A DNA stretch of 64,000 nt from Rhizoctonia solani (lineage: Eukaryota > Basidiomycota > Agaricomycetes > Cantharellales > Ceratobasidiaceae), in NCBI RefSeq assembly GCF_016906535.1, contig NC_057384.1:558001-622000 (forward strand), read 5' to 3'. Under the pieces are notes generated by a model. The model was given only the letters and a program-made list of their open reading frames with translations, was not told the DNA's origin and made no database searches. The first letter of the stretch is position 1, and every line of letters starts with the position of its first letter. The position numbers and the translations under genes are program-made. Positions 52,732 through 63,447 of the stretch are shown here, in pieces.

Positions 52732-53925
52732 ATGGAACCGGAGCCGTCCCTTACCGCTCTCCTCGAGGCTGTCACAGCCCTCACAGCCACAGTCGGGTCC
52801 CTACAGGACCAAATCAGATCACAAGGCCAACAGCTCACTGAGCTCAAAGCCATATGCAAGGAGACCGCCGACTTACTCGGCGACAAGGACCAAGGAACCC
52901 AAGCTCAGCCTAGCACATTGGTTGGGCCTGTCACTCCCCCCACTCATACAGGGGGAGAAGCGCACACTCCAGGAACGGTTAGGCCTGGACTCAAGGCCCC
53001 TTTCCGCCCATCAAGAGGAACGGGCTTTGACTCAGAGGAAGAGGAAGAACCCAGGCAAGCCCCCAAAAAAGAGCCTCGCGACACGCCTAAACGGAGCCTC
53101 AGCTCCCTCACCCCATTCGACTCAGGGTCCAGCGTAAAGCGACCCAAAATGGAGCTCCCCGACCCATACAAGGGGGATTCTAGGGGAAGAAAGGCAACAC
53201 AGTGGCTAGACCGCATGCTACTGTGGGTCGCACTTCATCGAGACCAATTCGATGAAGAAGAACAAATGGTTGTGTGGATTCTCTACCACATGACTGACAA
53301 GGCTGCCGACTGGGCTCTCCCTATCATAGGGACAATCATCAAGGGCGAGGGTAACCCCCCAACCACCATCCCGGCCTTAACGGCCAAATTCAAAGAAGCC
53401 TTTGCCGATCCAGACGCAAAGAGGGCGGCCGCCAGGAAAATTGCCGCGCTAACTCAGTCCACGACCACGGCTGAGTATGTAACCGAGTTCCGTAACCTTA
53501 TGGCGGAGCTTGATTGGAACACTGAGGCGTTTATTGCCCAGTTCACACGCGGTCTTCACTGGAAGGTGAAGGAACTCCTGTCCACCAAGGACAACATTCC
53601 GGACGATGATCTTGAGGCCATATTTGCCGCCTCAATCAAAATTGACAATATCCGTCGGGAAAACGAGGAGAACCGCCCTAAAAAGGCCCCTGCAAAATCC
53701 CCGGCCACCGTGGCCACCTCCACCACTACCACCACTCAACGGGTCCGCCTTTCAGAAGACCCCAATTACGTCACACCGGAGGAACGGGATCGCCGCCGCG
53801 CATCAGGACTATGCGTCAAATGCGGTCAAAAGGGTCACGGGATTAAACAGTGTCCCAACGGCTGGAAAGCCACGGCCAAGGAAGAAGCTAAGGTTGCTGA
53901 GGTGGTTGAATTGGGAAAAGATTGA
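52732..53925 (+). CDS. B6 Gag, capsid-nucleocapsid protein
   Basis: I choose the ATG of MEPEPSLTALLEA (52732); the frame extends 21 codons upstream but only to a GTG. About 397 aa: N-terminal coiled-coil-like region (VGSLQDQIRSQGQQLTEL), a Pro-rich/acidic linker, a capsid region (ATQWLDRMLLWVALHRDQF, FKEAFADPDAKRAAARK, YVTEFRNLMAELDW) and zinc knuckle CVKCGQKGHGIKQC near residue 365. The stop TGA (53923-53925) overlaps the pol frame. Gag packages the RNA in the cytoplasm. Confidence 0.94.
   Translation: MEPEPSLTALLEAVTALTATVGSLQDQIRSQGQQLTELKAICKETADLLGDKDQGTQAQPSTLVGPVTPPTHTGGEAHTPGTVRPGLKAPFRPSRGTGFDSEEEEEPRQAPKKEPRDTPKRSLSSLTPFDSGSSVKRPKMELPDPYKGDSRGRKATQWLDRMLLWVALHRDQFDEEEQMVVWILYHMTDKAADWALPIIGTIIKGEGNPPTTIPALTAKFKEAFADPDAKRAAARKIAALTQSTTTAEYVTEFRNLMAELDWNTEAFIAQFTRGLHWKVKELLSTKDNIPDDDLEAIFAASIKIDNIRRENEENRPKKAPAKSPATVATSTTTTTQRVRLSEDPNYVTPEERDRRRASGLCVKCGQKGHGIKQCPNGWKATAKEEAKVAEVVELGKD
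53913..53919 (+). promoter_or_regulatory. Candidate -1 frameshift heptamer GGGAAAA, B6
   Basis: In the gag frame it reads TTG GGA AAA GAT TGA; G GGA AAA fits the X XXY YYZ rule. A -1 slip continues as AGA TTG AGG into pol without a stop. Confidence 0.65.
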
Positions 53926-56900
53926 GGTTGAGGACTGCTGCCAAGCCCCTGACCCAAATGGACAATATAGATAGCATTGAATTTGTAAACCTAGGTCTAG
54001 ACTCCAATAAAAAACCCTTGCTCTATATCAATCTCCACGTCCAAAATTCCCCGGCAGAACCCATACGAACCTTAATAGATTCAGGAGCCACTTCGAACTT
54101 CATCTCCCCTGTGGTTGTTGAAAAGTTAAAGATACCAAAAACCCAACTCGAAAATCCACAAGTTGTGAGAATGCTAGATGGTACTATTTCCCAGACTGGT
54201 CGCATTTGGCACCAGGTTTATCTCACGGTTTCGGCTAACGGCCACCCCCACACTATCCCCTTCCTAGTCTGCCCTATTGGGAACACACCCGCCATACTTG
54301 GCATGACATGGCTCACTCAGGAGTCACCCCTCATAGATTGGAACCTAGGCACCGTCACCTTCCCAGATCAAGTTCAGATAGCCTCGGAAGAGGAAGCAGA
54401 CCCAAATCCACTTGCCGACCTACCCACGGAATACCATGAGTTTGCTAAAGTCTTCGGTGAAGAGGAATTCAAGGTTCTTCCCCCTCATAGGGAATATGAC
54501 ATTGCAATAGACCTAATTCCCGACGCCAAACTATCACCGGGCCCCATATATGGTATGACTGACGCAGAATCAAAGGCCCTGAAACAACACATTGACGAGG
54601 AGTTAGCCACGGGCAAAATCCGCCCCAGTACATCATCAGCAGGCGCCCCAGTCATGTTTGTCAAAAAGGCAGATGGTTCCCTGAGACTTGTGGTAGATTA
54701 TCGAAAACTCAACGATGTCACCCATAAAAACGTCTATCCTCTTCCCAGACAAGACGACTTGATGGCCAAGTTAAGGCATGCCAAGATGTTTACAAAACTG
54801 GATCTACGCTGGGGTTATAACAACGTCCGGATTAAAGAAGGAGATGAATGGAAAACGGCTTTCAGGACAAAATACGGGTTATTTGAATATCTGGTGATGC
54901 CGTTTGGTCTTACCAATGCCCCTGCCGCCTTCCAGCATTTCATGAACAACTTGTTCAGGGATCTCATCGACGTCACAGTGGTCATCTACTTAGATGATAT
55001 CTTGATCTTTTCGGAAAAACCTGAGGAGCACCCATCTCACGTCAGGGAGGTACTATCCCGATTACTGAAGAATCAGCTATTCTGTAAACTATCCAAGTGT
55101 CACTTCCATGTCACCACAGTAGACTACCTTGGCATTGTTATCTCCCCAGCCGGTTTCTCCATGGATCAGAAGAAGATTGAGGCAGTTACATCATGGCCAC
55201 AGCCCAAGACAATTAAACAGGTCCAGGCCTTCTTAGGGTTCGTCAATTACCTCCGTCGGTTCATTCCCAATTTCAGCTCCGTTGCACGCCCACTACACAA
55301 CCTCACCAGAAAGGAAACCCCTTGGTCCTGGGGCAACCTAGAAGATGGAGCATTCCAGGAATTGAAACTCCTTGTCACCCAGTCACCGGTCCTTGTCCAC
55401 TCCAACCCGGATTTACCCTACTACCTTGAAACAGACGCATCAGGAGTAGCTATGGGGGCTATACTCAGTCAACGAGGCTCAGATAACCGGTTACACCCAG
55501 TAGCTTATATGTCCAAGTCCTTTTCCGGTGCTGAAGCAAATTATGATACCCACGACAAGGAGCTTCTGGCAATCATCAAGGCACTGGAGGAGTGGCGTAT
55601 CTTCCTGGAAGCAACAGAGAGGCCCATACAGGTGTTCACGGACCATCGCAACCTTGAATATTGGATGCAGGCAAGAACGTTCAACAGGCGACACGCTAGA
55701 TGGCGCATCTTCCTAAGCAATTTCAATTTTGAAATTCACTATCGCCCAGGAAAACAGTCAGGGAAGCCAGACGCCCTGTCGAGAAGAGCGGACTATGTAG
55801 ATTCCCCTCAGGACCCAGAAGTGATGCTACCAGCGGAGATCTTTGCCAATACATCGGAGGAGGAACTCAAGATAGTTACGGAGATCCGCACCAAGCTTAG
55901 GGATGACCCTTCACTGGAACCCATCATCACATTCCTGACAGAAGACGCGGACAATGCACCTCCCTCCATTCGAAAAGCCTATCAAGACTACGATTGGGAA
56001 GAAGATCTTCTATGGTACCGTGGGAAAGTAGTTGTTCCAGACTCAGAACCCCTCAAAGAACGAATCTTGAGAGAGTTCCATGACTCCCCACTGGCGGGCC
56101 ACCCAGGACAGCAAAGGACCCTTGAACTCATCAGCAGATCCTATTGGTGGCCCGGAATGAAATCATCCGCCAAGGAATGGGTCGAGTGTTGTCCAACCTG
56201 CCAAGCTAATCGCCGTGCCCACGCACCTGTCATCTCCCTGAGGCCCTTAGAAGTCCCTCCGTTCCCCTTCCACACAATATCCTACGACTTCATCACGGGA
56301 TTCCCCAAGTCTAACGGGTACGATGCTATTCTAGTCGTGATTGACTCCTTCTCCAAGTTTGGCCACTTTATCCCAACCACAAAGAAGGTCACAGCCAAAG
56401 GCCTAGCAGAACTGTTCATCACCCACGTTTGGAAGTTGCACGGACTACCAGTCAAAACAGTCTCGGACCGCGGAACCACGTTCACAGGAAAATTCCTAAA
56501 GGCACTATACCAACGCCTCGGAATTAACCCAGCCTTCTCCTCAGCTTACCACCCGGAATCGGACGGCCAAACAGAAAGGGTAAATCAGTTCATAGAATTT
56601 TACCTCAGATTGTATGTCGCCGCCGACCACTCGGACTGGGCCACCTGGTTGCCACTAGCGGAATACGCCTACAACAACGCCAAACATTCCGCCACCGGGA
56701 AGACCCCATTTGAATTGGTTTATGGAAGGAACCCAGTCATGAGCCCATCCAACGTCCCAGCAAACGTCCCAGAAGCTGACCAAGTGGCAGAAACCCTGGC
56801 CAAAGAATGGAAAGAGGCAGAATCCGCGCTCAGGATGACCAAGGAACGCATGGCAGGAACAAAAGGAACAATCCCGGAATACTTAGTGGGCGAGAAAGTA

Positions 56901-57329
56901 TGGCTAGATGGAAGAAATGTGGAACTTAGGACCAACTCGAACAAATTGGACCCCAAACGGCTGGGACCCTTTGAAGTCACAGAAAAGGTTTCCACCCATG
57001 CCTACCGTCTCAAGCTGCCCGAGACCCTTAAGATCCACGACGTGTTCTACGTAGGGCTATTATCCAAAGTCCACGAGTCACCAAGTCAACCGCTTCCAGA
57101 ACGACCCCCTCCTGAAACAATAGAAGGGGAAGAAGAATACGAGGTGGAACGAATCCTTGACTCAAAAAGGCAACGAGGAAAGTGGTTTTACCTGATAAAA
57201 TGGAAAGGTTACAGACCGGAAGACAATTCCTGGGAGCCAGAAGAACTGTTAGAGCACAGCCAGGAAGAGATCAAGCGCTTCAACCAGGCTAGACTCAAAA
57301 AGGCTTGTGACGCCGCCAAGAGCCTTTAA
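53922..57329 (+). CDS. B6 Pol polyprotein (protease, RT, RNase H, integrase, chromodomain)
   Basis: 1135 codons in the -1 frame. Protease LIDSGATSNFIS (about residues 50-60) and ILGMTWL; RT VDYRKLNDVTHKN (about 257), GLTNAPAAF and YLDDILIFS (about 356); RNase H ETDASG (about 503), YDTHDKELLAI and TDHRNLEYW (about 573); integrase HHCC HDSPLAGHPG...CCPTC (about 715-755), core D VVIDSF, D SDRGTT and E QTERVN (about 805, 848, 883), RLGPFEV; chromodomain YEVERILDSKRQ and IKWKGYRPEDNSWEP (about 1073-1115). It makes cDNA and integrates it; the chromodomain suggests heterochromatin targeting. There is no ATG at the start (TTG only), so expression by frameshift from gag is likely. No lesion seen. Confidence 0.95.
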   Translation: MRLRTAAKPLTQMDNIDSIEFVNLGLDSNKKPLLYINLHVQNSPAEPIRTLIDSGATSNFISPVVVEKLKIPKTQLENPQVVRMLDGTISQTGRIWHQVYLTVSANGHPHTIPFLVCPIGNTPAILGMTWLTQESPLIDWNLGTVTFPDQVQIASEEEADPNPLADLPTEYHEFAKVFGEEEFKVLPPHREYDIAIDLIPDAKLSPGPIYGMTDAESKALKQHIDEELATGKIRPSTSSAGAPVMFVKKADGSLRLVVDYRKLNDVTHKNVYPLPRQDDLMAKLRHAKMFTKLDLRWGYNNVRIKEGDEWKTAFRTKYGLFEYLVMPFGLTNAPAAFQHFMNNLFRDLIDVTVVIYLDDILIFSEKPEEHPSHVREVLSRLLKNQLFCKLSKCHFHVTTVDYLGIVISPAGFSMDQKKIEAVTSWPQPKTIKQVQAFLGFVNYLRRFIPNFSSVARPLHNLTRKETPWSWGNLEDGAFQELKLLVTQSPVLVHSNPDLPYYLETDASGVAMGAILSQRGSDNRLHPVAYMSKSFSGAEANYDTHDKELLAIIKALEEWRIFLEATERPIQVFTDHRNLEYWMQARTFNRRHARWRIFLSNFNFEIHYRPGKQSGKPDALSRRADYVDSPQDPEVMLPAEIFANTSEEELKIVTEIRTKLRDDPSLEPIITFLTEDADNAPPSIRKAYQDYDWEEDLLWYRGKVVVPDSEPLKERILREFHDSPLAGHPGQQRTLELISRSYWWPGMKSSAKEWVECCPTCQANRRAHAPVISLRPLEVPPFPFHTISYDFITGFPKSNGYDAILVVIDSFSKFGHFIPTTKKVTAKGLAELFITHVWKLHGLPVKTVSDRGTTFTGKFLKALYQRLGINPAFSSAYHPESDGQTERVNQFIEFYLRLYVAADHSDWATWLPLAEYAYNNAKHSATGKTPFELVYGRNPVMSPSNVPANVPEADQVAETLAKEWKEAESALRMTKERMAGTKGTIPEYLVGEKVWLDGRNVELRTNSNKLDPKRLGPFEVTEKVSTHAYRLKLPETLKIHDVFYVGLLSKVHESPSQPLPERPPPETIEGEEEYEVERILDSKRQRGKWFYLIKWKGYRPEDNSWEPEELLEHSQEEIKRFNQARLKKACDAAKSL

Positions 57330-57340
57330 GGGGGGGGCAA

Positions 57341-57901
57341 TGTTACAAACCCCTAACATATACCATTAGATTCGCACGATTTTTCTGATATTTCTACTAT
57401 TTTTTACGAACCCTGTATCTTTACTTTTTCGATCACGTGACTTCGGCGCTTACTATGCCGAGATACCGCGCCGAGATGCCGTGCCAAGGGCGCTTAGGAG
57501 AAATCCACGCTTCTGCGCAGCCCGCAGCACGCTTCCTTTTTCACATGTAGTCTTCCTTTCACACACGCACAGACCACATGTATTTAGTTAACTTGTCTAT
57601 ATATACAGCAGGAAAATCGCTTGGAGACCCCAAGTCAATTTTACCTCGTCTCTTACACATTAGAGAAGGTTACCAGCCAGCTAAGTAGCCGGCCCCTAGT
57701 AGTTCCCACACGCTCACCACCCCCTTGACCTATCACACCTCCCAGGCCTCAGGCCCCATTGCCAACAGTAGATTAGAAGTAGAGCGCCTTAAGCGCTAGT
57801 AGTATAGCCTTAGTTAGTTGTCTTACATAAGTTAGTGTAGTAGTACGGCCACAAGCGCCCGCCTCCATTAGCGTGTATCCACATTACCGTGGTGTACAAC
57901 A
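57341..57901 (+). repeat. LTR-B, 3' LTR of B6
   Basis: It starts TGTTACAAACCCC after the polypurine tract AAGGGGGGGGCAA and ends GTGTACAACA; TSD TGAAC follows. Confidence 0.95.
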
Positions 57902-58809
57902 TGAACCCACACGTTCAAGTGAATGCTCAATGCAAAATTGACGCCATTATAGGCAGGGCTGTTCTACCAAGCGCCTTGGACAAGGAGCGACTGCTGTACA
58001 TCCGGAACTTGGTTGACAAAGTTCTACAATTGTACCCAATTCTTCCGCTTGGTAAGAATCAAAAAGAACATAATTCAATTAGGAGGCGCTGACTATATTG
58101 TTTCCACTTGTACTTTGTCTGCATGTTGGGGCTCCCCCACAAGTGTTCCCAAAATGATACTTACAGAGATTACAGCATCAAAAAAGGAACAATTATGCAA
58201 GTAAAATAAGCGGTTTGAAAAAGCGTTAAGACTAACCTAGAAATCCTGTTGCTTCACCCGTATTAATTGTGCCCACGAATTAGTATTGGGAATGTTTGGT
58301 AAATCTTGGATAGAAATTGCATTATAACACTACTCTGACTTCTTTGACTACAAGGGCAATTGGTTGTGACCCTCAACACTACAAAGATCCCAAGGTTTTT
58401 AATCCTGACAGGTATCTAGATCCCAATGTCCCAAGGCCACCCGTTTTTGGGTGGGGAAGGCAGTACGCATGTAGAGCAAATAGACCCATGGGATTATTCT
58501 GATACCTCCTAAGTAAATGTCCTGGCATTCATTTTGCCAAAAACTCTACATTTGTTGCTGCTGCCTTGCTCCTGGCCTTTTTCGATTTTTCAAAGAAGAA
58601 GGGTAGTGACATCCAGGAAATTGTCCCACAAGTTGAGCTAGAACGTAACTCACTTATTCTGTAAGTTAATTAGGGTACGCGGTATGTGAATGACTTAATG
58701 CTAACTTACATCAAACGTGAACAACAGAGAGCTAAAGCCTTTTGAATTTGAGCTAAGGCCCCAGTCAAACAAACATCAGCAAGTTCTGATTGGTATTATT
58801 GAAGAATGA

Positions 58810-59466
58810 GCAAGAGCAATAGTTTCTTTGGGATGGGCACTGATCAATGGGGATTGCGTGGAAAGGAATAATAGCATAGCTTAGTCCAAGTGCTCCAATC
58901 ACGTTGAGTGAGATGCCTGGGTCTGAGTATGTAATAGTGTATATATATGAAAGTGGTGTACATGAATTCACTCAAGCCTATCTAGTAGTAGAGGCGCCGG
59001 TGGGATGCATACCTCAGGAAAACTATGGGTGCAATTATTCCTATGGGTACTTCATGATGTCATGCAATGAAGTCAAATAGCACCAATTTGTTGGTACAGT
59101 GAACATTGATATCACATTGTGACAATATGAAGTGCCTCTCAGAATGATTACTGTCCTGAGTATACACCAGCATTGGCGTGTCAGGTTTTACGCTTGGCAG
59201 GGGACTTGGTCCATTTTCTCATAACTGTGGTATTGGGATCAACAGCGTGCTCAAGCTGAAGTTTGTTACAGCCTCTGAAGAGCTTGTCAAACTCAACCAT
59301 GAAGACAAGTGCAAGAAGAACTAGGACTTGTTCTGGGCTATGCCAGGCGGAGGAAACTTTGGCACCCTTGTAGGGTTCACCACCCAGACCCACAACCTTG
59401 AGAATAGTGACGCAATAGTTGCCTGCAGTACCTTGACTTGGGAGCTTCCGGATCACTAATCCAATT
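58810..59466. other. Between P450-3 and B7; possible gene tail on the - strand
   Basis: 58810-59180 holds nothing recognised. 59181-59466 is open on the - strand right up to the B7 junction (QIGLVIRKLPSQGTAGNYC, then SAWHSPEQVLVLLALVF to a stop at 59181), with a possible short intron around 59371-59402. I do not recognise the protein. It could be the last exon of a gene cut off by B7. Confidence 0.35.
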
Positions 59467-60027
59467 TGTCGTACACCACTGTAAGGTGGGTACTCGCTAG
59501 TGGTGGGCGCTTAAGGCCGTAACTAATACAGACACTGTTTAAGTAATCTACTCTAAGGCTATTCTACTTAACGCTTAAGGCGCTACACTACTGACTACTA
59601 CTGACAAGGGGGCCTTAGGCCTGGGAGGTGTGGTGAGTGAGTATAGGGGGTGATGTGTCAGCAGAACTTCTGGGGGCCGGACTACTTATCTGGCTGGTGC
59701 CTCCTCAATGGATATGAGACAAGGTAAAATTGACTTGGGGTCTCCAAGCGATTTTCCTGCTGTATATATAGACAAAGACGCACTATTTACATGGTCTGTG
59801 CGTGTGAGAAAAGAAGTACATAAGGGAAATAAGAAGCGTGCTGCGGGCTGCGCAGAAGCGTGGAATTCTCCTAAGCGCCCTTGGCACGGCATCTCGGCGC
59901 GGCATCTCGGCATAATAAGCGCCGAGATCACGTGATCGAAAAACATGAGATATCAAGTCCGTAAAAAATACTAAAAATAATAGAAAATTCGTCCGATTCT
60001 GATGGTATATGTAAGGAGGTTATAACA
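59467..60027 (-). repeat. LTR-B, 3' LTR of B7
   Basis: 561 bp, TGTCGTACACC to GGTTATAACA on the + strand, then TTGCCCCCCCC (polypurine tract antisense). Confidence 0.93.
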
Positions 60028-60038
60028 TTGCCCCCCCC

Positions 60039-63000
60039 TTAAAGGCTCTTGGCGGAGTCACAAGCCTTTTTCAGTCGCGACTTGTTGAAGCGTTGGATCT
60101 CCTCCTGACTATGCTCAAGTAGTTCCTCTGGTTCCCACGAGTTATCTTCGGGTCCATATCCCTTCCATTTGATTAGGTAAAACCATTTGCCCCGTTGTCT
60201 TTTGGAGTCAATGATTTGTTCTACTTTGTATTCCTCTTCTCCCTCTATTGTTTCAGGGGGAGGTCGTTCTGGGAATGGCTGGCTTGGGCTTTCGTGGACT
60301 TTGGACAATAACCCCACGTAGAATACGTCGTGGATCTTCAGGGTCTCCGGTAATTTCAGACAATAGGCGTGGCTGGAGATCTTTTCTAGGATTTCAAATG
60401 GTCCTAACCTCCTTGGGTCTAGTTTATTGGAGTTGGTTCGTAGTTCCACATTTTTTCCGTCCAGCCAGACTTTTTCGCCAATGGAGTACTCCGGTGTGAT
60501 TCCTTTTAATCCTGCCATCTTTTCCTTTGTCATTCGTAGAGCGGATTCTGCCTCTTTCCATTCCTGGGCCAGGGTATCAGCCACGTGGTCAGCTTCTGGT
60601 ATGTTTGTTGGCACGTTGGATGGGCTCATCACGGGATTTCTTCCGTAGACTAACTCAAAGGGGGTTTTTCCGGTGGCGGAATGTTTAGCATTGTTGTAGG
60701 CGTATTCCGCTAATGGTAACCATGTAGCCCAGTCCGAGTGATCCGCTGTGACGTAAGATCTGAGGTAGAACTCAATGAATTGGTTCACCCTTTCCGTCTG
60801 TCCATCTGATTCTGGATGGTAGGCCGAGGAGAAGGCGGGTTTGATTCCAAGGCGCTGGTAGAGGGCTCTCAGGAATTTCCCAGTGAAGGTGGTTCCGCGG
60901 TCCGAGACTGTCTTGATTGGCAACCCATGAAGCTTCCAGACATGCGTGATGAACAGGTCTGCCAGTCCTTTAGCTGTGACTTTCTTTGTGGTAGGGATGA
61001 AGTGTCCAAATTTGGAAAAGGAGTCAATGACCAATAAGATCGCGTCGTACCCTTTAGACTTTGGGAATCCTGTGATGAAGTCATAGGATATCGTGTGGAA
61101 CGGGAAAGGGGGAACCTCTAACGGCTTTAAGGCGATGACAGGGGCGTGAGCTCGTCGATTAACTTGGCAGGTAGGGCAGCATTCCACCCATTCCTTGGCG
61201 GATGATTTCATTCCTGGCCACCAATAGTTCCGGCTAAGGAGTTCTAACGTCCTTTGTTGTCCTGGGTGACCCGCCAATGGGGAGTTGTGGAATTCTCTAA
61301 GTAATCGTTCCTTGAGGAGTTCTGAGTCTGGGACTACTAATTTTCCGCGGTACCACAGAAGGTCTTCTTCCCAGTCATAATCCCGATAAGCCTTTCGAAT
61401 GGAAGGGGGTGCATTCTCCGCGTCTTCTGTAAGGAACTGGATGATTGGTTCCAGAGAGGGGTCTTCTCTGAGTCTAGACCGTATTTCCGTGACAATCTCA
61501 ACCTCCTCTTCCAAGGTGTTTGCAAAAACTTCCGCGGGTAGCATGACTTCTGGTTCCGTGGGTAGGTCTACATAGTCCGAACGTCTGGACAAGGCATCCG
61601 GCTTCCCTGACTGCTTCCCTGGGCGATAATGTATTTCAAAGTTGAAGTCGCTCAGGAATACGCGCCATCTAGCATGCCGCCGGTTGAATGTCCTTGCCTG
61701 CATCCAGTACTCAAGGTTGCGGTGGTCTGTGAATACCTGAACTGGCTTGTCCGTAGCTTCCAGGAAAATACGCCATTCCTCTAAGGCCTTGATGATGGCC
61801 AGGAGTTCCTTGTCGTGAGTATTGTAATTGGCTTCTGCCCCTGAGAACGATTTGGACATATACGCAATTGGGTGTAGTCGGTTATCTGATCCTCGCTGGC
61901 TAAGAATAGCTCCCATGGCAACCCCTGAGGCGTCTGTCTCAAGGTAATAGGGGAGCTTGGGATTGGAATGAATCAGGACCGGGGACTTTGTGACCAGGGA
62001 TTTCAGTTCTTGGAATGCCTCTTCTTCTTGGTTACCCCAGGACCATGGGGTTTCCTTTTTTGTAAGGTTGTGCAGGGGCCGTGCTACCAAACTAAAATTG
62101 GGGATGAAGCAACAAAGGTAGTTGACAAAACCAAGGAAGGCCTGAACTTGCTTGACTGTTCTGGGTGTGGGCCAGGAAGTGACGGCTTCTATCTTCTTTT
62201 GATCCATTGAGAAGCCTGCAGGGGAAATGACAATTCCTAGATAATCCACGGTGGTAACGTGGAAGTGACATTTGGACAGCTTGCAGAACAACTGGTTCTT
62301 CAGTAGTTGTGATAGGACTTCCCTGACGTGGGTTGGGTGGTCCTCGGGTTTTTCTGAGAAGATCAGTATATCATCCAGGTATATGACCACAGTGACGTCG
62401 ATAAGATCCCTGAACAAATCGTTCATAAAATGTTGGAACGCTGCGGGGGCATTGGTAAGACCAAAAGGCATAACTAGGTACTCGAATAGGCCATATTTGG
62501 TTCTGAAGGCCGTTTTCCATTTGTCACCTTCCCTGATTCGAACATTATTATATCCCCATCGTAAGTCTAATTTGGTGAATACTTTGGCGTGCCTGAGTTT
62601 GGCCATGAGGTCGTCCTGCCTAGGGAGCGGGTAGACGTTCTTGTGCGTGACGTCATTTAGCTTCCTATAGTCAACTACCAATCTTAGCGAGCCATCAGCC
62701 TTCTTTACAAACATGACAGGGGCGCCGGCGGATGAGGTGCTGGGGCGGATTTTGCCTGTTGCCAATTCCTCGTCGATGTGTTGTTTCAACGCTCTAGATT
62801 CCGCATCCGTCATGCCGTATATGGGGCCAGGGGTCAGTTTGGCGTCCGGGACAAGGTCTATGGAGATGTCATACTCCCTATGTGGAGGGAGGACCTTAAA
62901 TTCCTCTTCGCCAAAGACTTTAGCGAACTCATGGTACTGAGGGGGGAGGTCTGCTAAAGGGTTTGGGTCCGCTTCTTCTTCAGAGGCAATTTGAACTTGT

Positions 63001-63447
63001 TCGGGGAAGGTGATTAGTCCCTGTTGCCAATCAATCAAAGGAGCTTCTGCCGTTAACCATGTCATGCCTAGGATAGCCGGTGTGTTGCCTATGGGGCAAA
63101 CAAGGAAAGGAATGGTGTGGGGATGGCCATTGGCCGAGACCGCGAGTTGAACCTGGTGCCAAATGCGACCAGTCTGTGAAATAGTACCATCTAGCATTCT
63201 CACAACTCGTGGGTTTTCGAGTTGGGTTTTTGGAATTTTGTATTTTTCCACAATCGAGGGGGAAATGAAGTTCAATGTGGCTCCTGAGTCTACTAACGTT
63301 TTTAAGGGTTCTGCCGGGAAATTCTGAATATAGAGGTCAATAAAGAGCAGTGGTTTTTTATTTGAATCCAGTCCTAGATTTACAAACTCGATACTATCTA
63401 TATTGTCCTTTTTAGTCGGGGGCTTGGCAGCAGTCCTCGACTTTAAT
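60039..63447 (-). CDS. B7 Pol polyprotein
   Basis: The frame is open from the gag end (-1 frame) to the stop at 60039; the first ATG-like codon is well inside (63275), which supports frameshift expression. Protease DSGATLNFIS and ILGMTWL; RT VDYRKLNDVTHKN and YLDDILIFS; RNase H ETDASG and TDHRNLEYW; integrase HNSPLAGHPG...CCPTC, VIDSFSKFG, SDRGTT and QTERVN; RLGPFEI; chromodomain YKVEQIIDSKR and WKGYGPEDNSWEP. Single changes such as LCCFIPNF for LRRFIPNF are CpG-type. No stop or frameshift. Confidence 0.94.

Larger units (their letters stand above)
51653..57901 (+). mobile_element. Element B6, young full-length family B retrotransposon inserted in P450-3
   Basis: 6249 bp; LTRs 51653-52213 and 57341-57901 (561 bp) differ by eye only near the 3' end (GTACGACA / GTACAACA). 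TSD TGAAC at 51648-51652 and 57902-57906. Gag and pol are open and all catalytic motifs are present, so it is a candidate autonomous copy. Confidence 0.96.
49683..58809 (+). pseudogene. P450-3, cytochrome P450 split by a solo LTR and by element B6
   Basis: Exon 1 49683-49875 (LALLILFPLWRL, RHPPSPPSLPFVGNLF), exon 2 50502-50640 (DIVYLELLGQKIIVLNS), later exons to the 14-nt I-helix exon 51536-51549 (GGTDT). The next exon is cut by B6 between VMVLN and PHVQVNAQ (51652 / 57907). It resumes with ERLLYIRNLVDKVLQLYP, the 15-nt exon 58284-58298 (IGNVW), the heme loop FGWGRHKCPG (intron inside) and a C-terminal exon ending at TGA 58807-58809 (ELKPFEFELRPQSN). TGA at 50776-50778 replaces an Arg codon (NNWLNS-stop-AVTQF). 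Intron 1 holds a solo LTR-B. The exon plan matches P450-2; opposite strand. Certainly not producing a normal P450. Confidence 0.85.
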
